The notes under the pieces were generated by a model. The model was not told the DNA's origin and did no database searches. It saw only the letters and a program-made list of their open reading frames with translations. The position numbers and the translations under genes were made by a program. DNA of 64,000 nt, taken from Chamaecyparis obtusa. Its lineage: Eukaryota; Streptophyta; Pinopsida; Cupressales; Cupressaceae. Positions 1-10,753 of this stretch are shown here, piece by piece. Each line of letters opens with the position of its first letter. The stretch's first letter is position 1. The stretch covers positions 62,001 to 126,000 of the forward strand of contig BSBK01000524.1 in the NCBI GenBank assembly GCA_027943335.1, read 5' to 3'.

Positions 1-2528
1 GAGAACCAACACATGAAATATAAAGTAGAACATTGCACAAGTAATATGAACATGTCCTCCAATCTACAACACTTGAAATGACACTATAGAGTAATGCAGA
101 GCATCCTCTAGACTAGTCTTGATAGAAAACCTCACTGGTGCAGGGGCACCTAAAGTACAAGAGAAGAAGGAGGTTACGAGTCCTTATATCAGATATTAAA
201 ATATATTTTAGTCATTTGTGATGTATTTGAGTCCATATGTAAGACTATGTGAAGCCATTTGTATGACATTGTTAATATTGTCTTGTTAAGGTCCTAGTTT
301 GGTCAAGAAAGTTAGAATATGAAATAATGCCTAATAAAGGCCATTAAAATCCATTTTATGGAATTCAAGTGTCCATGCAAATATTTGTCAAGTTTGGAGT
401 TAAACTAGTAAAGTTGTTATGCAAAATGCATACAAATATTGTCAAAAGATGCAAGTATGTTGTAAAGGGTTAAAAGAGTGTAAGGAGATGGTTCAAAAGG
501 TGGTTGGGAAGTTATAAACCACCAAAAATACTATAAAATAATTTTATTGGTCATTCCAAACATGAATGAGAGGAGGAAGATCATTTTGAATCAATTGGTG
601 TCTTCAAAACTTGCAGTTTTGATTGGTGTTAACTATTTTTATGTAGTTTCCAAGTCTTGTATAGACATGTACGACCTGGAAATGTTGTAAAAAGTAAATT
701 TTATATAAATTAGGATGAATAATATTTCTTTTGGTTTTGTTTTGGAGTGATTATGTTGAGAAATGAATAAGATATGACAGTTTTAGTAAAAGTTGTTATT
801 TTCATATTTGAAGTTGCTTGACCACAGTCATATTGAAATGTTTGGTAAAAACACATTTTAGAGGATCATGACCTATAATAATATTAATTAGAAAGATATG
901 TGAATTAACTTTCATTTCCTTTTGGTTTTAGTCATTTTAATGCATATTTGTGAAAGTTATGTGCATTTGAGTGGAAACTGGTTTTTAAAGATCTCCATTG
1001 GAGTTGCAGGTAGTGATTTGTTCTTGTAAAATGATTTATGAATAGGCAAAAAAATGAATTACATATTTGGAAACTATAATTATTAATAATTAATGTGGAA
1101 TTTATTTGGTATCATTTGGTTTCATTTTGAGAAATATATGAGATGCCCTAGGCAGGGTTTGGTGTTTTACTTCTGGTTTATGACAGGAAAAATGGCTCTC
1201 AATGTAGAGACCATAACTTATAATTTAATTACTTTATTGGTCTCTGATTTATATATGTTTTATAAAGACTAATTTTTAACAATTCCACAAAAGGATTTGT
1301 TAATAGGATTTCAAAATGGAAAGTTATGAATAATGGAATCAGATATAGAAATCAGGATATGCAAAAGGAGAAAAGTTGATGTTTTTGTGATAAAACATGT
1401 TGTGGTTTACCTCATGAGATGCCTCTATACAAATAAATTATTGAATAGATGTTTAAAGGATCACAAAGGATCCTATTGATCATTTAGTTTGTAAGATGCT
1501 CTACATCACTCACTATTAGCATACTACAACAACCAATTTTAAAAAACTAAACTACTAAGGAGCTAAAAATATTATAGTACAACATCCATAGCACATAGAC
1601 ATTAAATCCAAATTTGCAAGCCATTATCTTATGTTAGTGTATTTATTTTATTTACACTAAGGATTAATTAAGCCTACTTAGTCGTTCACACATATTTGAC
1701 ACTTGTTCATACAAGGTGTCATCATTTAGGAGTTTATTAGAGAGGTGTCAATTTTATCTCGACACTGCATGCTAGTTTAGTGGGAGGCAACTCACCACCA
1801 CTCATTGAGTGCTGGGTTGGACTTCTGATTCAACCCAATCACTCTTCCTATATGTTCCTTGCTTCTCCAACTTATTGATCTGGTTGACTTTTTTGTCATT
1901 GATGTTATTGTGCTTGTTTTGTATTTGTATCGTCCTAAAAATTTAGCACTCATGATTGGATTCTCTAGGACCTATTCAACCACATTTTAGTGACTTTGAG
2001 GTTCAAATGTTAGTTATACTTGATCACAACAACCTGCATTTTCTCCCCCCACTTCTTTTCACATTCCTTGACATCCCCATGAAATTTGAGCTTATTTTAC
2101 CTAGGATGAGTCCCTAGCCAATTGTCCCTGGGGACAAGTTGAAAGTTGACTTGTCTCTTGGGTTTTGGGCTTAAATTTAGCCTGGGATATGATGGAAGGG
2201 TTTTCCTTCGAGATTTAGATTTTTGGTTGGCCTTGACAAAATTTGAATCTCAAATGGAGGGAGTTAAGTATAAAAGGACCTCTTCTCCCCTCATTTGGAA
2301 TAACATAAAAATATCATGATCAAGTGCAAGCATTCAAACATTCAAGAAATCAAGTTGTGCAAGTGAGGATTTGGGTTCAATATTTTAAGGCAAGCATTCA
2401 ATTCAAGATCTCGTAGTCTCCATTTCTTCAAGACTCATCCAAGAAAAGGGAAATTTCTCCAATTGATGCAATTTTCTCTCCCATGATGTCCAAATAGAGG
2501 AATTCTCAATCAAGCAAGAAGATCCATA

Positions 2529-2530
<2 letters not shown>
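1..2530. other. AT-rich intergenic DNA, no gene seen
   Basis: No convincing reading frame, RNA gene or transposon protein is visible on either strand. The stretch around 1690-1870 has repeated gtgtca words and looks like decayed repeat DNA. The segment from about 2100 to 2500 has an LTR or promoter-like texture (a TATA-like box at 2269-2277 followed by a C/T-rich leader), so this may be the remnant of a long terminal repeat, but no matching second copy occurs in the window. Confidence 0.4.
2269..2277 (+). promoter_or_regulatory. TATA-like box, possible LTR promoter
   Basis: The word tataaaagg sits upstream of a pyrimidine-rich leader and the (TC)n tract. This is the usual arrangement in plant LTR promoters, but there is no second copy and no downstream intact gene, so it is only a candidate. 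Confidence 0.25.

Positions 2531-2590
<60 letters not shown>
2531..2590. repeat. (TC)n microsatellite
   Basis: About 29 uninterrupted TC dinucleotides. The apparent reading frame across it (an Arg-Glu repeat on the minus strand) is a product of the microsatellite and not a gene. Confidence 0.95.
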
Positions 2591-2592
<2 letters not shown>

Positions 2593-3879
2593 ACATAGAT
2601 TCAAGATGTAGGAGTGGCAATCATAGATACATGCATCTATGAAGGTATCCTTGAGTATACATCTCATTCCAAGATCAAGTCTTTGGTTTAGAAACACCTA
2701 CACACATCTTCATGAATTTGAGCAATTATTGCATTTGTTCATGAGGGTTTCATAGAAGGTGAATCAACAATTTCCTTTTTTACATTACTTTCCTTTATGC
2801 AATTTCAATTCTATTTCAAGGCTAATTCCTAAATAGGGGTTTGACCAAGGAAAACCCCTTTCCACAACCTTTCCCCCTATTTTTTGTGTCTAGGAATAGG
2901 TTTAGAGCTACAATTTTGGATCTAAGTAGTACAGGTATAACCACACAATTTGGAAAAGTTTCATCAATTTTTGCTAGGAACAAGTTGAAAGTTGACTTGT
3001 CCCTTCCATTTTTCAATGAAAATTCTAGGACAGATATATTCGAGTCCCTACCCTCCAAATTTGAAGTTATAATAGGATCCAACATTTCAACGATACTCAA
3101 ATTCAAATTCAATGTCCTACCTTCTCCATCTTATTTCTAGGTGCATTTATTCTCCCTTATTTTCCCTTGCACTTAGTTTATTAGATCAGATCTATCATTT
3201 ACTCTTTACCATATCACATTTCATACCTCCTTTAGGATTCCAAAACCCCCTTGAGCGTAGATCTTGCATTAGCACCCTTCTTCTTTTGGTTGTGATAATT
3301 AGGTTTTGCTTAAGGGTGGGTTTGTATTATAATGTATACCTGAAGACCTTGGCGAGGGATCTACCTTTTAACATTGCTCACCATTTTATTATATACATTT
3401 TGGTGAACTTGTTGCATTACATTTCCATTCTAATTTTGGTGTTAGATTTTCTTTCTATGCAGTTAGATATCTAGATCTATTTTGTATGCATTTGCATTAT
3501 TTTATTACAATCCATGCATTTAGATTTCCATTTTTTATTTGGTAGTTAGATGCATTTTGCATGATATCCTTGTTTGCATTTATAGCATCTAGATCTATAG
3601 GCTCTCTCTTTTTCATAATTGCATCTACTTGTGTATGCTTTAATTTGATCTAATAGTTAAATGTGCTTTTCATAAAAAAACTCTTTTTGTTTGGATTTGC
3701 ATATTTCTTTCAAATACTATAAATTGATTTGCATTTATCTTTCCTCTCATTCCCTTGTACATGAGTATTATTACTTTGAGTCCTACTTATAGCATTCCGT
3801 TTAGAAGAAGTAGTAGACTTTTGAATTCCTTTGATCCTAAGTCCTCTCTTTTTCCTAGGAAACTTGATGATACCAACAT
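2591..3879. other. Unassigned AT-rich DNA upstream of chromovirus fragment
   Basis: Contains short open frames (for example 2841-3140 and 3112-3474 on the + strand) without recognisable domains. A 22-bp word starting acaagttgaaag at 2980-3001 repeats one at 2134-2155, suggesting both lie in related repeat DNA. The recognisable reverse transcriptase homology begins abruptly near 3880, so a 5'-truncation junction lies here. Confidence 0.35.
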
Positions 3880-4530
3880 GAATATTAGTATAAAGTACCA
3901 ATTTCATTTTCCTAGGATGGATGATATAATGGGTTGTTTAAGTGGATCTTGATATTTCATAAAGATAGATCTAAAGAGTGGTTATCATCAAATTAGAATC
4001 AGAGAAGGAGATGAGTGGAAAATTGCATTCAATACAAATGAAGGGTTGTATGAATGGTTGGTAATGCCTTTTGGGTTAACTAATGCACTGAGTACTTTCA
4101 TGAGGTTGATAAATGAAGTATTAAAGAAATTCTTGAGTAAGTTTTTGATTGTTTATCTTGATGAAGTTCTAATTTTTAGTAGAAGTAAGAAAGATTATTT
4201 GTTCTAGATCTGACACAAGTGTTGCAAAAATTGAGGGAAGAGAAGTCATTGATAAAAATCAAGAAGTGCTCTTTCATGAGAGAAGAAATAGTATATTTGA
4301 GATTTGTGATATTTGTCAAAGGATTAAAGATGGATCCCAAGAAGGTCAAATAAATATTAGAATGGTCTACACCTGTAAATGTTGGAAAAGTGAGATCATT
4401 TCATGGATTGGCAAGTTTTTACCAAAATTTCATCAAGAATTTTAGTTCAGTTTGTAACACTATGATTGAGATAATGAGGAGGGACATAAAACAATTCAAG
4501 TGGACACGAGCACAAAAGAGCTTTGAATTG
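3880..4530 (+). pseudogene. Reverse transcriptase fragment of gypsy element
   Basis: Translation shows the RT fingers and palm: FPRMDDIMGCLSGS, then a TGA stop, [31 protein letters not shown] and [13 protein letters not shown]. The catalytic box at about 4154-4165 reads YLDE instead of YLDD, so the second catalytic aspartate is lost. Downstream the frame breaks repeatedly through the thumb (VRSFHGLASFYQNFIKNFSS is still readable around 4390-4445). In this family RT copies element RNA into DNA in cytoplasmic particles; this copy cannot. It is 5'-truncated. Confidence 0.88.
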
Positions 4531-5061
4531 TTGAAGTAGAAAGTGACTGAATAACCTATGTTAGCCCTACTTGATTTCAATAAAGTTTTTCAAGTGGACG
4601 ATGATGCGAGTGGAAATGCAATTGGAGAAGTGTTGACTCAAGAGGGTAGACCAATTGCTTGTTTCAGTGAAAATTTTAATGATACCAAGAGAAGATATTC
4701 AATTTGTGATCAAGAATCTTATGCCATAGTACAAACTTTGAAGAAATGGAGACATCACTTAATGCCTAAGGAGTTTGTTTTGTACACTGATCATCAAACA
4801 TTGCAATATCTGAACAGTCAAATTAAGTTGAATTAGATACATATGAGATGGGTTGAATTCTTGTAGAGTTATAAATTTGTGTTGAAACATAGGAGTGGTA
4901 AAACAAATAAAGTTTCAGATTCTTTGAGTAGAAGAAGGACCTTGTTGAAAGAAATGAGAATTGAATTATTGGGATTTGATAAGTTGAGGACCTTGTATGA
5001 GGAGGACCTTGATTTCTCAAAACCTTGGAAAGCTTGTAGAGAACCTATAGTAGCATACTAA
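4531..5061 (+). pseudogene. RNase H fragment of gypsy element
   Basis: An open stretch at 4558-4836 encodes the RNase H domain of a gypsy polyprotein: LDFNKVFQVDDDASGNAIG carries the first acidic region, followed by PIACFSENFNDTKRRYS, QESYAIVQTLKKWRHHL and the conserved FVLYTDHQTLQYLNSQ. A TAG then interrupts the frame and the connection segment continues at 4879-5061 (LKHRSGKTNKVSDSLSRR). The domain normally degrades the RNA strand during reverse transcription. It is closely related to the array RNase H but has private stops. Confidence 0.87.
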
Positions 5062-5079
5062 AGCAAATGGTTGGACTAT

Positions 5080-5745
5080 TTCATTTAGGATGATATTTTA
5101 TTTAGAGGAATTTAGTTGTGTATACCCAGAAGTTATATGATGGATAATTTGATTAAGGAAAAACTTTGGGGGGGGGGGGGGGGGGGGGAGAGGGGGATTA
5201 GCTAGACACTTCGGTAGTGACAAGATAGTGGCTTAAGTGAGTAAGAATTACTTTTGGCCTCAGATTCATAAGGATGTCATAAATTTTGTTCAAAGTTGTA
5301 GAATTCGTCAAATTGCTAGAGTAAGTAGTCAGAATATTGGATTGTATACACCTTTGACAGTGCCAACAAGATCTTGGGAGGACATTAGCATGGATTGTGT
5401 ACTAGGTTTATCAAAGACATCAAGAGGTAATGATTCTATATTTGTGATAATAGATAGGTTTTCAAAGATGACTCATTTCATACCTTGTAAGAAGACAACA
5501 AATGTAATACATGTAGCTAACTTGTTTTTCAAGTAGATTGTGAGGTTGCATGGATTACCTAAGAGTATAGTTTCAGATAGGGATAGTAAGTTTGTTGGTT
5601 ATTTATGGAGGACACTGTGGAAGAAGATGAAAATAGAATTGAAGTTTAGCTCTACATTTCTTCCACAGACTAATGGACAAACATAGGTAGTGAACAAGAG
5701 TTTGAGTAACTTACTGAGATGTTTGGTTGGAGAAAAGAAACGAAC
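5080..5745 (+). pseudogene. Integrase fragment of gypsy element
   Basis: Integrase begins with a broken HHCC zinc region. A 21-base G run at 5168-5188 destroys the frame where relatives read KEKHSGGLA, and the second cysteine pair reads CRIRQIA (CxxC lost). The core is readable at 5237-5536 (SWEDISMDCVLGL contains the first Asp; DRFSKMTHFIPCKK follows), then SDRDSKFVG with the second Asp near 5575. The end near 5740 reads [14 protein letters not shown] and is cut off before the carboxyl domain, so no chromodomain remains. Confidence 0.87.
5168..5188. repeat. Homopolymer G run (21 G) followed by GA/G-rich stretch
   Basis: Twenty-one consecutive G bases, then agaggggg, lie inside the integrase pseudogene. 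Relatives have only an ordinary His-Ser-Gly-Gly coding sequence here. It may be replication slippage or a sequencing/assembly error. Confidence 0.9.
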
Positions 5746-5750
5746 CCTTA

Positions 5751-6031
5751 GGGCTTGTTTTACCCCCAAAACCAGCATTGAATCTTCCATCTAAATAGGT
5801 AATTCCACTTTAATTGAAATTTGGGGTAAAGCAAAATTTATAATATTTTGAAATCCATATGCAGACAACATTTTTCATCTTCTCATTATGAATTCCAGGT
5901 GAATTCCATGTGAACCAAATGGTTCCAACCATATTCCAAAAACCATTTTTCAAATTTAAAACTTTCAAAATTGTCAAATATTAGAATTTAACAATTCCAA
6001 CATTATTTAATTCCAACAACCAAACGAACTC
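5751..6031. mobile_element. Tourist/PIF-Harbinger-like MITE candidate
   Basis: A 281-bp AT-rich, non-coding segment is flanked by TTA at 5748-5750 and 6032-6034. Its left end reads gggcttgttttac, and the reverse complement of the right end reads gagttcgtttggttg. These are imperfect terminal inverted repeats of the type seen in Tourist-like MITEs, which use a TTA/TAA target. The interior repeats gaattccat- and ggaatt-like words typical of such elements. No transposase is encoded. The inverted repeats are degenerate, so the call is provisional. Confidence 0.5.
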
Positions 6032-6034
6032 TTA

Positions 6035-8210
6035 AATAAAAACATGATATAATATTCTATTTTAATTTTTATAAATAAAAAGGTATAATTTCCCCATTTC
6101 ACAACACATACATCTACCCAACATACTGATTAACGAATATAAATTTTTTATATGACAGGGATGGTTAACCGTCAAATTCGTGGCCAGAACTTCACTGAAA
6201 TCAGCTAAGATGGCGCGCAATGAAAATAAAATATTGTGGTGATAAATAAGTTACAGTTTGAAACGTGTATTCCATAGCATATATACGTGGATACATGGCT
6301 ACCAAATCCCCACTGTTTCTGTTCATGAAAAAATCACTTTATAATTTCTCTAAATAACTATAATAGATTATACGTGTCTTCCATAGCATATACGTGGATT
6401 CATGGCTACCAAATTTCTGTTCATGAAAAACCAGTCCGTGTCTATCGCTGACAACAAATTGTATATGCACAGAAATGCTGCCTTTACACGCTTTCCTTTC
6501 ACACTGCAATCTTTAATGAACAAGTAATTTGAAGTTGAAGTTGAAGTTGGTGATAATTAGTCATCATTCGTGGCACCACTAGCAATTTTAAAGAAAAATA
6601 TGTACGTAAATACAGTGAATTCTAAGCATGCATGAAGTAATATGGACGTAATAATTCTGGTAGTGGAAATAATCTAATAAAGAGGGAAACATATTTGGCG
6701 TAAACTATGTGGAGAGCGGTGTCTTATACAGTCGGTGTCAGTAAAACAGGGAAACAGTGACTTCCTTATTAAATCTGAAGGCAATATACAATAAAATCTG
6801 GATGAGTTTGGTGCATTGAATGAGGAAGTTGTGTGCATTCTGGACTTTCCTCTTGATTGTTTTGGCGAGATGTAATGTGGACAATCTTGGCGTTACAAAT
6901 GGCAAACATTGTCAGTATCATCTAACATTTTTAGATAAACAAATTGCTTCTCTGCCCTAAAATTCAGTGTGGTGTCTTTTGCACTGTATATCAATTGTGT
7001 CATGTCATTACCATTTAAATTGTCTATCAACTATGACATCTGTTATTGTAGTATTGAATTTTGTCCACCATTTCCATAAACTATGATATGAGATGGTTTA
7101 TGATAATGTGACCGGACCACAACATGCCTTTGAGAGTGGAGGAAACATTGATTAGGCTGTTTATCTGTTTTATCTTCTTACATTTTTTTTTTCACAAAAA
7201 CCATGGACATGATTGTCAGACTCATGTTGAACAAGAGAGAGCTTTCTCAGTATGGTGACAAAAAGCTAGATAAGGGTCCTCAAGTCTATGGCGAGGATTA
7301 TTACATTTAGTATGTATAGAAGTTTCGAATTTGCAAGTCCATAGGTATTTCCCAATGTTAAATCATATCGTACATTTTTTGGAAGATTTTTTTATTTATA
7401 AAATTATTTTAGCTATTCGATACAAAGTATGGGTTTTGAATCTTTTCGACTAAGAGCCAAAGGCTGAGGAGCATTTATGAATTTTTAATTTTTTTTTTTA
7501 ACATATATCTTCTACCAATATAATTTACAATTATAAAAATATAATCAAGAAAAGTTGTTGTTAGACTATAATTTATAAATAATGAAACAATATTTTTCTT
7601 ATTTTGTCTAAAAGTTAAACTAAGCTCCTTGTTTGTTTTCTTACCATATATGCAACCAATCTTCTTGTGCAAATACTCCAATCTTATGTGGATATACAAA
7701 TATTATAGATATCTTAAATTCCTTTTAACTTTTATACTAAGCTTTCATTTGGCTTGTATGCACATTGTATAAGATAGTACATATTTATAGGGTATGTGCA
7801 TTGAGGTGGTGAATGGTGAACAAAATTGTGGCCACCCACCCAAAAAAAGAAAAATGAGCTAAATGCGTATGTATTTTTTGACAATTCAAAAAATATATAA
7901 GCGTTATGGCTCAAGAAATTTGTTCCAAAATGTGTGTGTTATTTAAATAAAAAACATGTACATGTTATTTGAAATAAAAATATGTACGTGTTATGTTAAA
8001 TAAGGAAAACACGTATGTGTTTTAGTGAATATTAAACAAGAAAATACATGTACATGTTTCTTTGAGTAAAGCCTAAATGAAATACATGTTGTAGGTCGGG
8101 TTTTTAGTTAGCGAAAAAATGTATGCATTTTGAATGCTAATTAGTTTTTCCTCCCCATAGTATTTTTTCATTAGGATATATACATAAAATATAACATTTA
8201 AGTATTATCT
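6035..8210. other. Unassigned low-complexity and possibly low-copy DNA
   Basis: No recognisable gene. It contains a diverged 109-bp tandem duplication (6263-6430). A 36-codon frame at 7203-7310 (+; starts MDMIVRLMLNKRELSQYG) is less biased in composition than its surroundings and could be an exon relic, but I do not recognise it. From 7375 to 8200 the sequence is strongly AT-rich and has words like acatgtacatgtt in several copies. Confidence 0.35.
6263..6430. repeat. Short direct duplication, period about 109 bp
   Basis: The block acgtgtattccatagcatat...ggctaccaaat...gttcatgaaaaa at 6263-6331 recurs at 6372-6430 with a few substitutions and small gaps, separated by about 40 bp of unrelated AT-rich sequence. 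Confidence 0.75.
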
Positions 8211-8418
8211 TGCTATCTCTCTATCACATGCTATGTCTCCACCAATATCTAGACCTATTCATTTCCCTATCACTCTCCCTCTCCTCTCTCTCCGTCTCTC
8301 TCTCCTCTCTCCCTAAGCTTTAGATCTTATAATTTCTTAGACGGACAAAATTTAATAATGATTAAGCTCCTATTATCATTATCTCTCTATATCTATTTCA
8401 CTCTCTTTGTATCCCTCA

Positions 8419-8464
<46 letters not shown>

Positions 8465-8790
8465 ATATATCTCCCTCCCTAAAAGACCTCTATTCCTCTC
8501 CATCCTATCTCTTGAGTCTTCCCTTTCCACTTCTATCAATCTAACATCTCTCTACACTCTCCTTCCCTACCTCTGCAAGCTCTCTACCTCTCTCCCAACC
8601 TACATATCTCTTTATCCCTACCTTTTTCTCTATCCATATCTCCCTTTCATTTTTCTCTCTACTTATCTTTATCTCCATACCTCTTCCTCAAACCCCCCCG
8701 CGCGCCCCCCCCCATATTCTATTTTGCTACATATCTCTCCCTCTCTCTTGCAATATTTGTTTTTTTCTATCTCACTCTCTATTTGATTCT
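8211..8790. repeat. CT-rich polypyrimidine block with (CT)n core
   Basis: About 580 bp composed largely of ctctc, tatctc and ccctc words on the + strand, with a pure (CT)n core at 8421-8461. A long open frame on the + strand (8358-8786) is an artefact of this composition (Ser/Leu/Tyr repeats). Confidence 0.85.
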
Positions 8791-8870
8791 ATCTATTTGT
8801 TGATATAGTGGTAAGAGACCTAGTATGGGGGGATATGATAGATATAGAGGGGAGTGAGAAATGCATGTAA

Positions 8871-8872
<2 letters not shown>

Positions 8873-8950
<78 letters not shown>
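8873..8950. repeat. (GA)n microsatellite
   Basis: About 39 uninterrupted GA dinucleotides. Confidence 0.95.
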
Positions 8951-8952
<2 letters not shown>

Positions 8953-9885
8953 CACACTTTAGGCCAACTTATCAACACAACTGAATTTAAGTATTCTAAC
9001 TCAAAATTAGTTTTTGTCAAACATATGGTCTAGTTAGATTCATTCTAGCTAAGCTAGATAGGTGTCTCAATTTTTCTAATTGGAAGTGTCTATTGAATGC
9101 ATATTTTAGACAACTTTGGGTCCAATTACCAAAAAATAAAATTATTTCAGAAAAGCAATGTTTCAACAACTCCTACTCCTTTTATTGATATTTAAAAAAA
9201 AATATAAAAATAGCCTTTTGTAGATCTATAAGTGATTTAAAAATATATCTTTTTAATATTTTAATTACTTTTTATACATTATATTTAATTTTTATTTAAA
9301 GTAGTAATCAACACAAAAATATACGACTGATTATCTTGTCATGGAAAACTAGTAAAATTTATTTAAATTTTTTAGAAAAAATATGATGCAGTAGAGGAAA
9401 GAATCTATATCAAGTGAATATAATTTATTTATATTTTGGATGAATAGTTAAGACAAAAGGTGACATCAAATTGAAAGAGAGATATTCCAATACACGTAAA
9501 TTTTTAATTTTATATTTAAACATACATTTATAAAAATAGTGAAAAGATATACCCATGCACTAAAGTTTCAAGTTATCTATACACAAAAAAAGAATTAAAA
9601 AAAAAAATACTATATAAAGGTTGACAGATGACACCACTCTAATTTCAAAATTTAATCAACAATTAAATTTTACTTTTTATTTTATTAAAAACTATATTTC
9701 TATATTTTTATGTTTTTTTAAAAAAATCACAAATATAAAGCTCATTAAAAATTAAACATTTTATTAGTTTACATTAGTTAAAATTTTTCAACACATATCC
9801 CACTTTTTAGTGATTGAATTCAAAAACTTGAATCAATGTTGGCCATTTCCTTTATAAAATTATGACACAACTTTGTACTTTTACT
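8951..9885. other. AT-rich spacer, nothing recognised
   Basis: Extremely A/T-rich DNA with A-runs and T-runs. No coding potential, repeat pair or RNA gene was found. Confidence 0.5.
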
Positions 9886-10458
9886 CAAGAAGGAGAGGGG
9901 AGAATGAGAGAAAGAGAGTAATATAAAGAAATACAGGTAGGGAGGGAGTGAGGAGATATGTAGAGAGAGGGATATGGAGAGAGAAAGAGAAAGAGAGTAG
10001 AGGGTGAAGGGTGAGAGAAAGTTAGACGGGTAAAAAGATAGGTCTAGATAATAAGGGAGAAACAAAGAGTGAAATAGAGGTAGAGAGAAATGGGAGAAAG
10101 GAATATTTATATGGAGAAGGATAGAAGGATAGGTATACATATTGAGTAGAGACAAAAATAGTGAGATAAAGAGAAAAAGAGATGGAAAGAGGGAGCAAGA
10201 GAGAGCGAGATTTATATAGATAAATAAGAGTGAGGAGTGAGGGAGGTAGATGTATGTAGAGATAGAGAGAGGGGTGATATAGATAAGTAGAGAGGGAAAG
10301 AGTAAGAGAGAGATAAGTGGAGAGAGAGCATGGGAAGATAGGACATAGAGAAAGGGAGAGGGAGGAGGAAGCATGTAGAGAACTACCAGTAGAGAGGGAG
10401 TGAGGGGAGATATGTAGGGAGAGGGAGAGATGAGAGAGAGAGAGAGAGAGAGAGAGAG
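9886..10458. repeat. GA-rich polypurine block
   Basis: About 570 bp of gagaga, gggaga and agatagag words on the + strand, ending in a pure (GA)n run just before 10458. It is compositionally the reverse complement of the CT-rich block at 8211-8790. Two overlapping minus-strand open frames here (9820-10374, 10022-10468) are composition artefacts. Confidence 0.85.
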
Positions 10459-10753
10459 TTAAGTGCACAAGATAACTAAGAGGTGGGGAGGTGAATTAGC
10501 TGTCCATAAAACTTATAAACATTCTTTTAAATTAGATATACAAAACTTACGTTAATTCTTAACCACAAAATAATGTAAACATGAAAAGATAATGTGTAAA
10601 TAGGAACCACCATACACAATGAAACACTAGATTTACATGGAAACCCCTATTAAGGAAAAAACCACAGAGAAGATTAATTCTCAATTGTATAAACACCTAT
10701 TTGAGTGGCACTAGTTAAGGTCCTATTTACAAAGAATGCTCACTACAAAAAGG
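10459..10753. other. Older repeat DNA hosting the copia insertion
   Basis: Begins with aagaggtggggaggtgaatt and has a ttacatggaaacccc segment, words common in or next to plant copia LTRs and leaders. The motif gctcactac occurs just left of the copia element and again just right of it (20763-20771), suggesting both flanks belong to one older repeat that the copia element entered. Confidence 0.3.

Larger units (their letters stand above)
3880..5745 (+). mobile_element. Decayed Ty3/gypsy chromovirus fragment (RT-RNase H-IN)
   Basis: Plus-strand pol remains in the canonical gypsy order: reverse transcriptase, RNase H, integrase. The wording is closely related to the chromovirus array at 28917-46281 (for example [40 protein letters not shown]). 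Gag, protease and the RT amino end are missing on the left, and the integrase ends near 5745 just before a MITE candidate. There are no LTRs. Many stops and frameshifts, plus a 21-G insertion, mark it as old and inactive. Confidence 0.9.

Noticed and set aside
7203..7310. 36-codon frame as a host gene exon
   Set aside because: Too short, no splice-site-supported neighbours and no recognisable protein family; mentioned only within the intergenic entry.
8358..8786. 142-codon open frame on the + strand
   Set aside because: Translates to Ser/Leu/Tyr repeats dictated by the CT-rich tract; no start context or domain.
9820..10468. Two overlapping long minus-strand open frames
   Set aside because: Composition artefacts of the GA-rich block, and they overlap each other in different frames.
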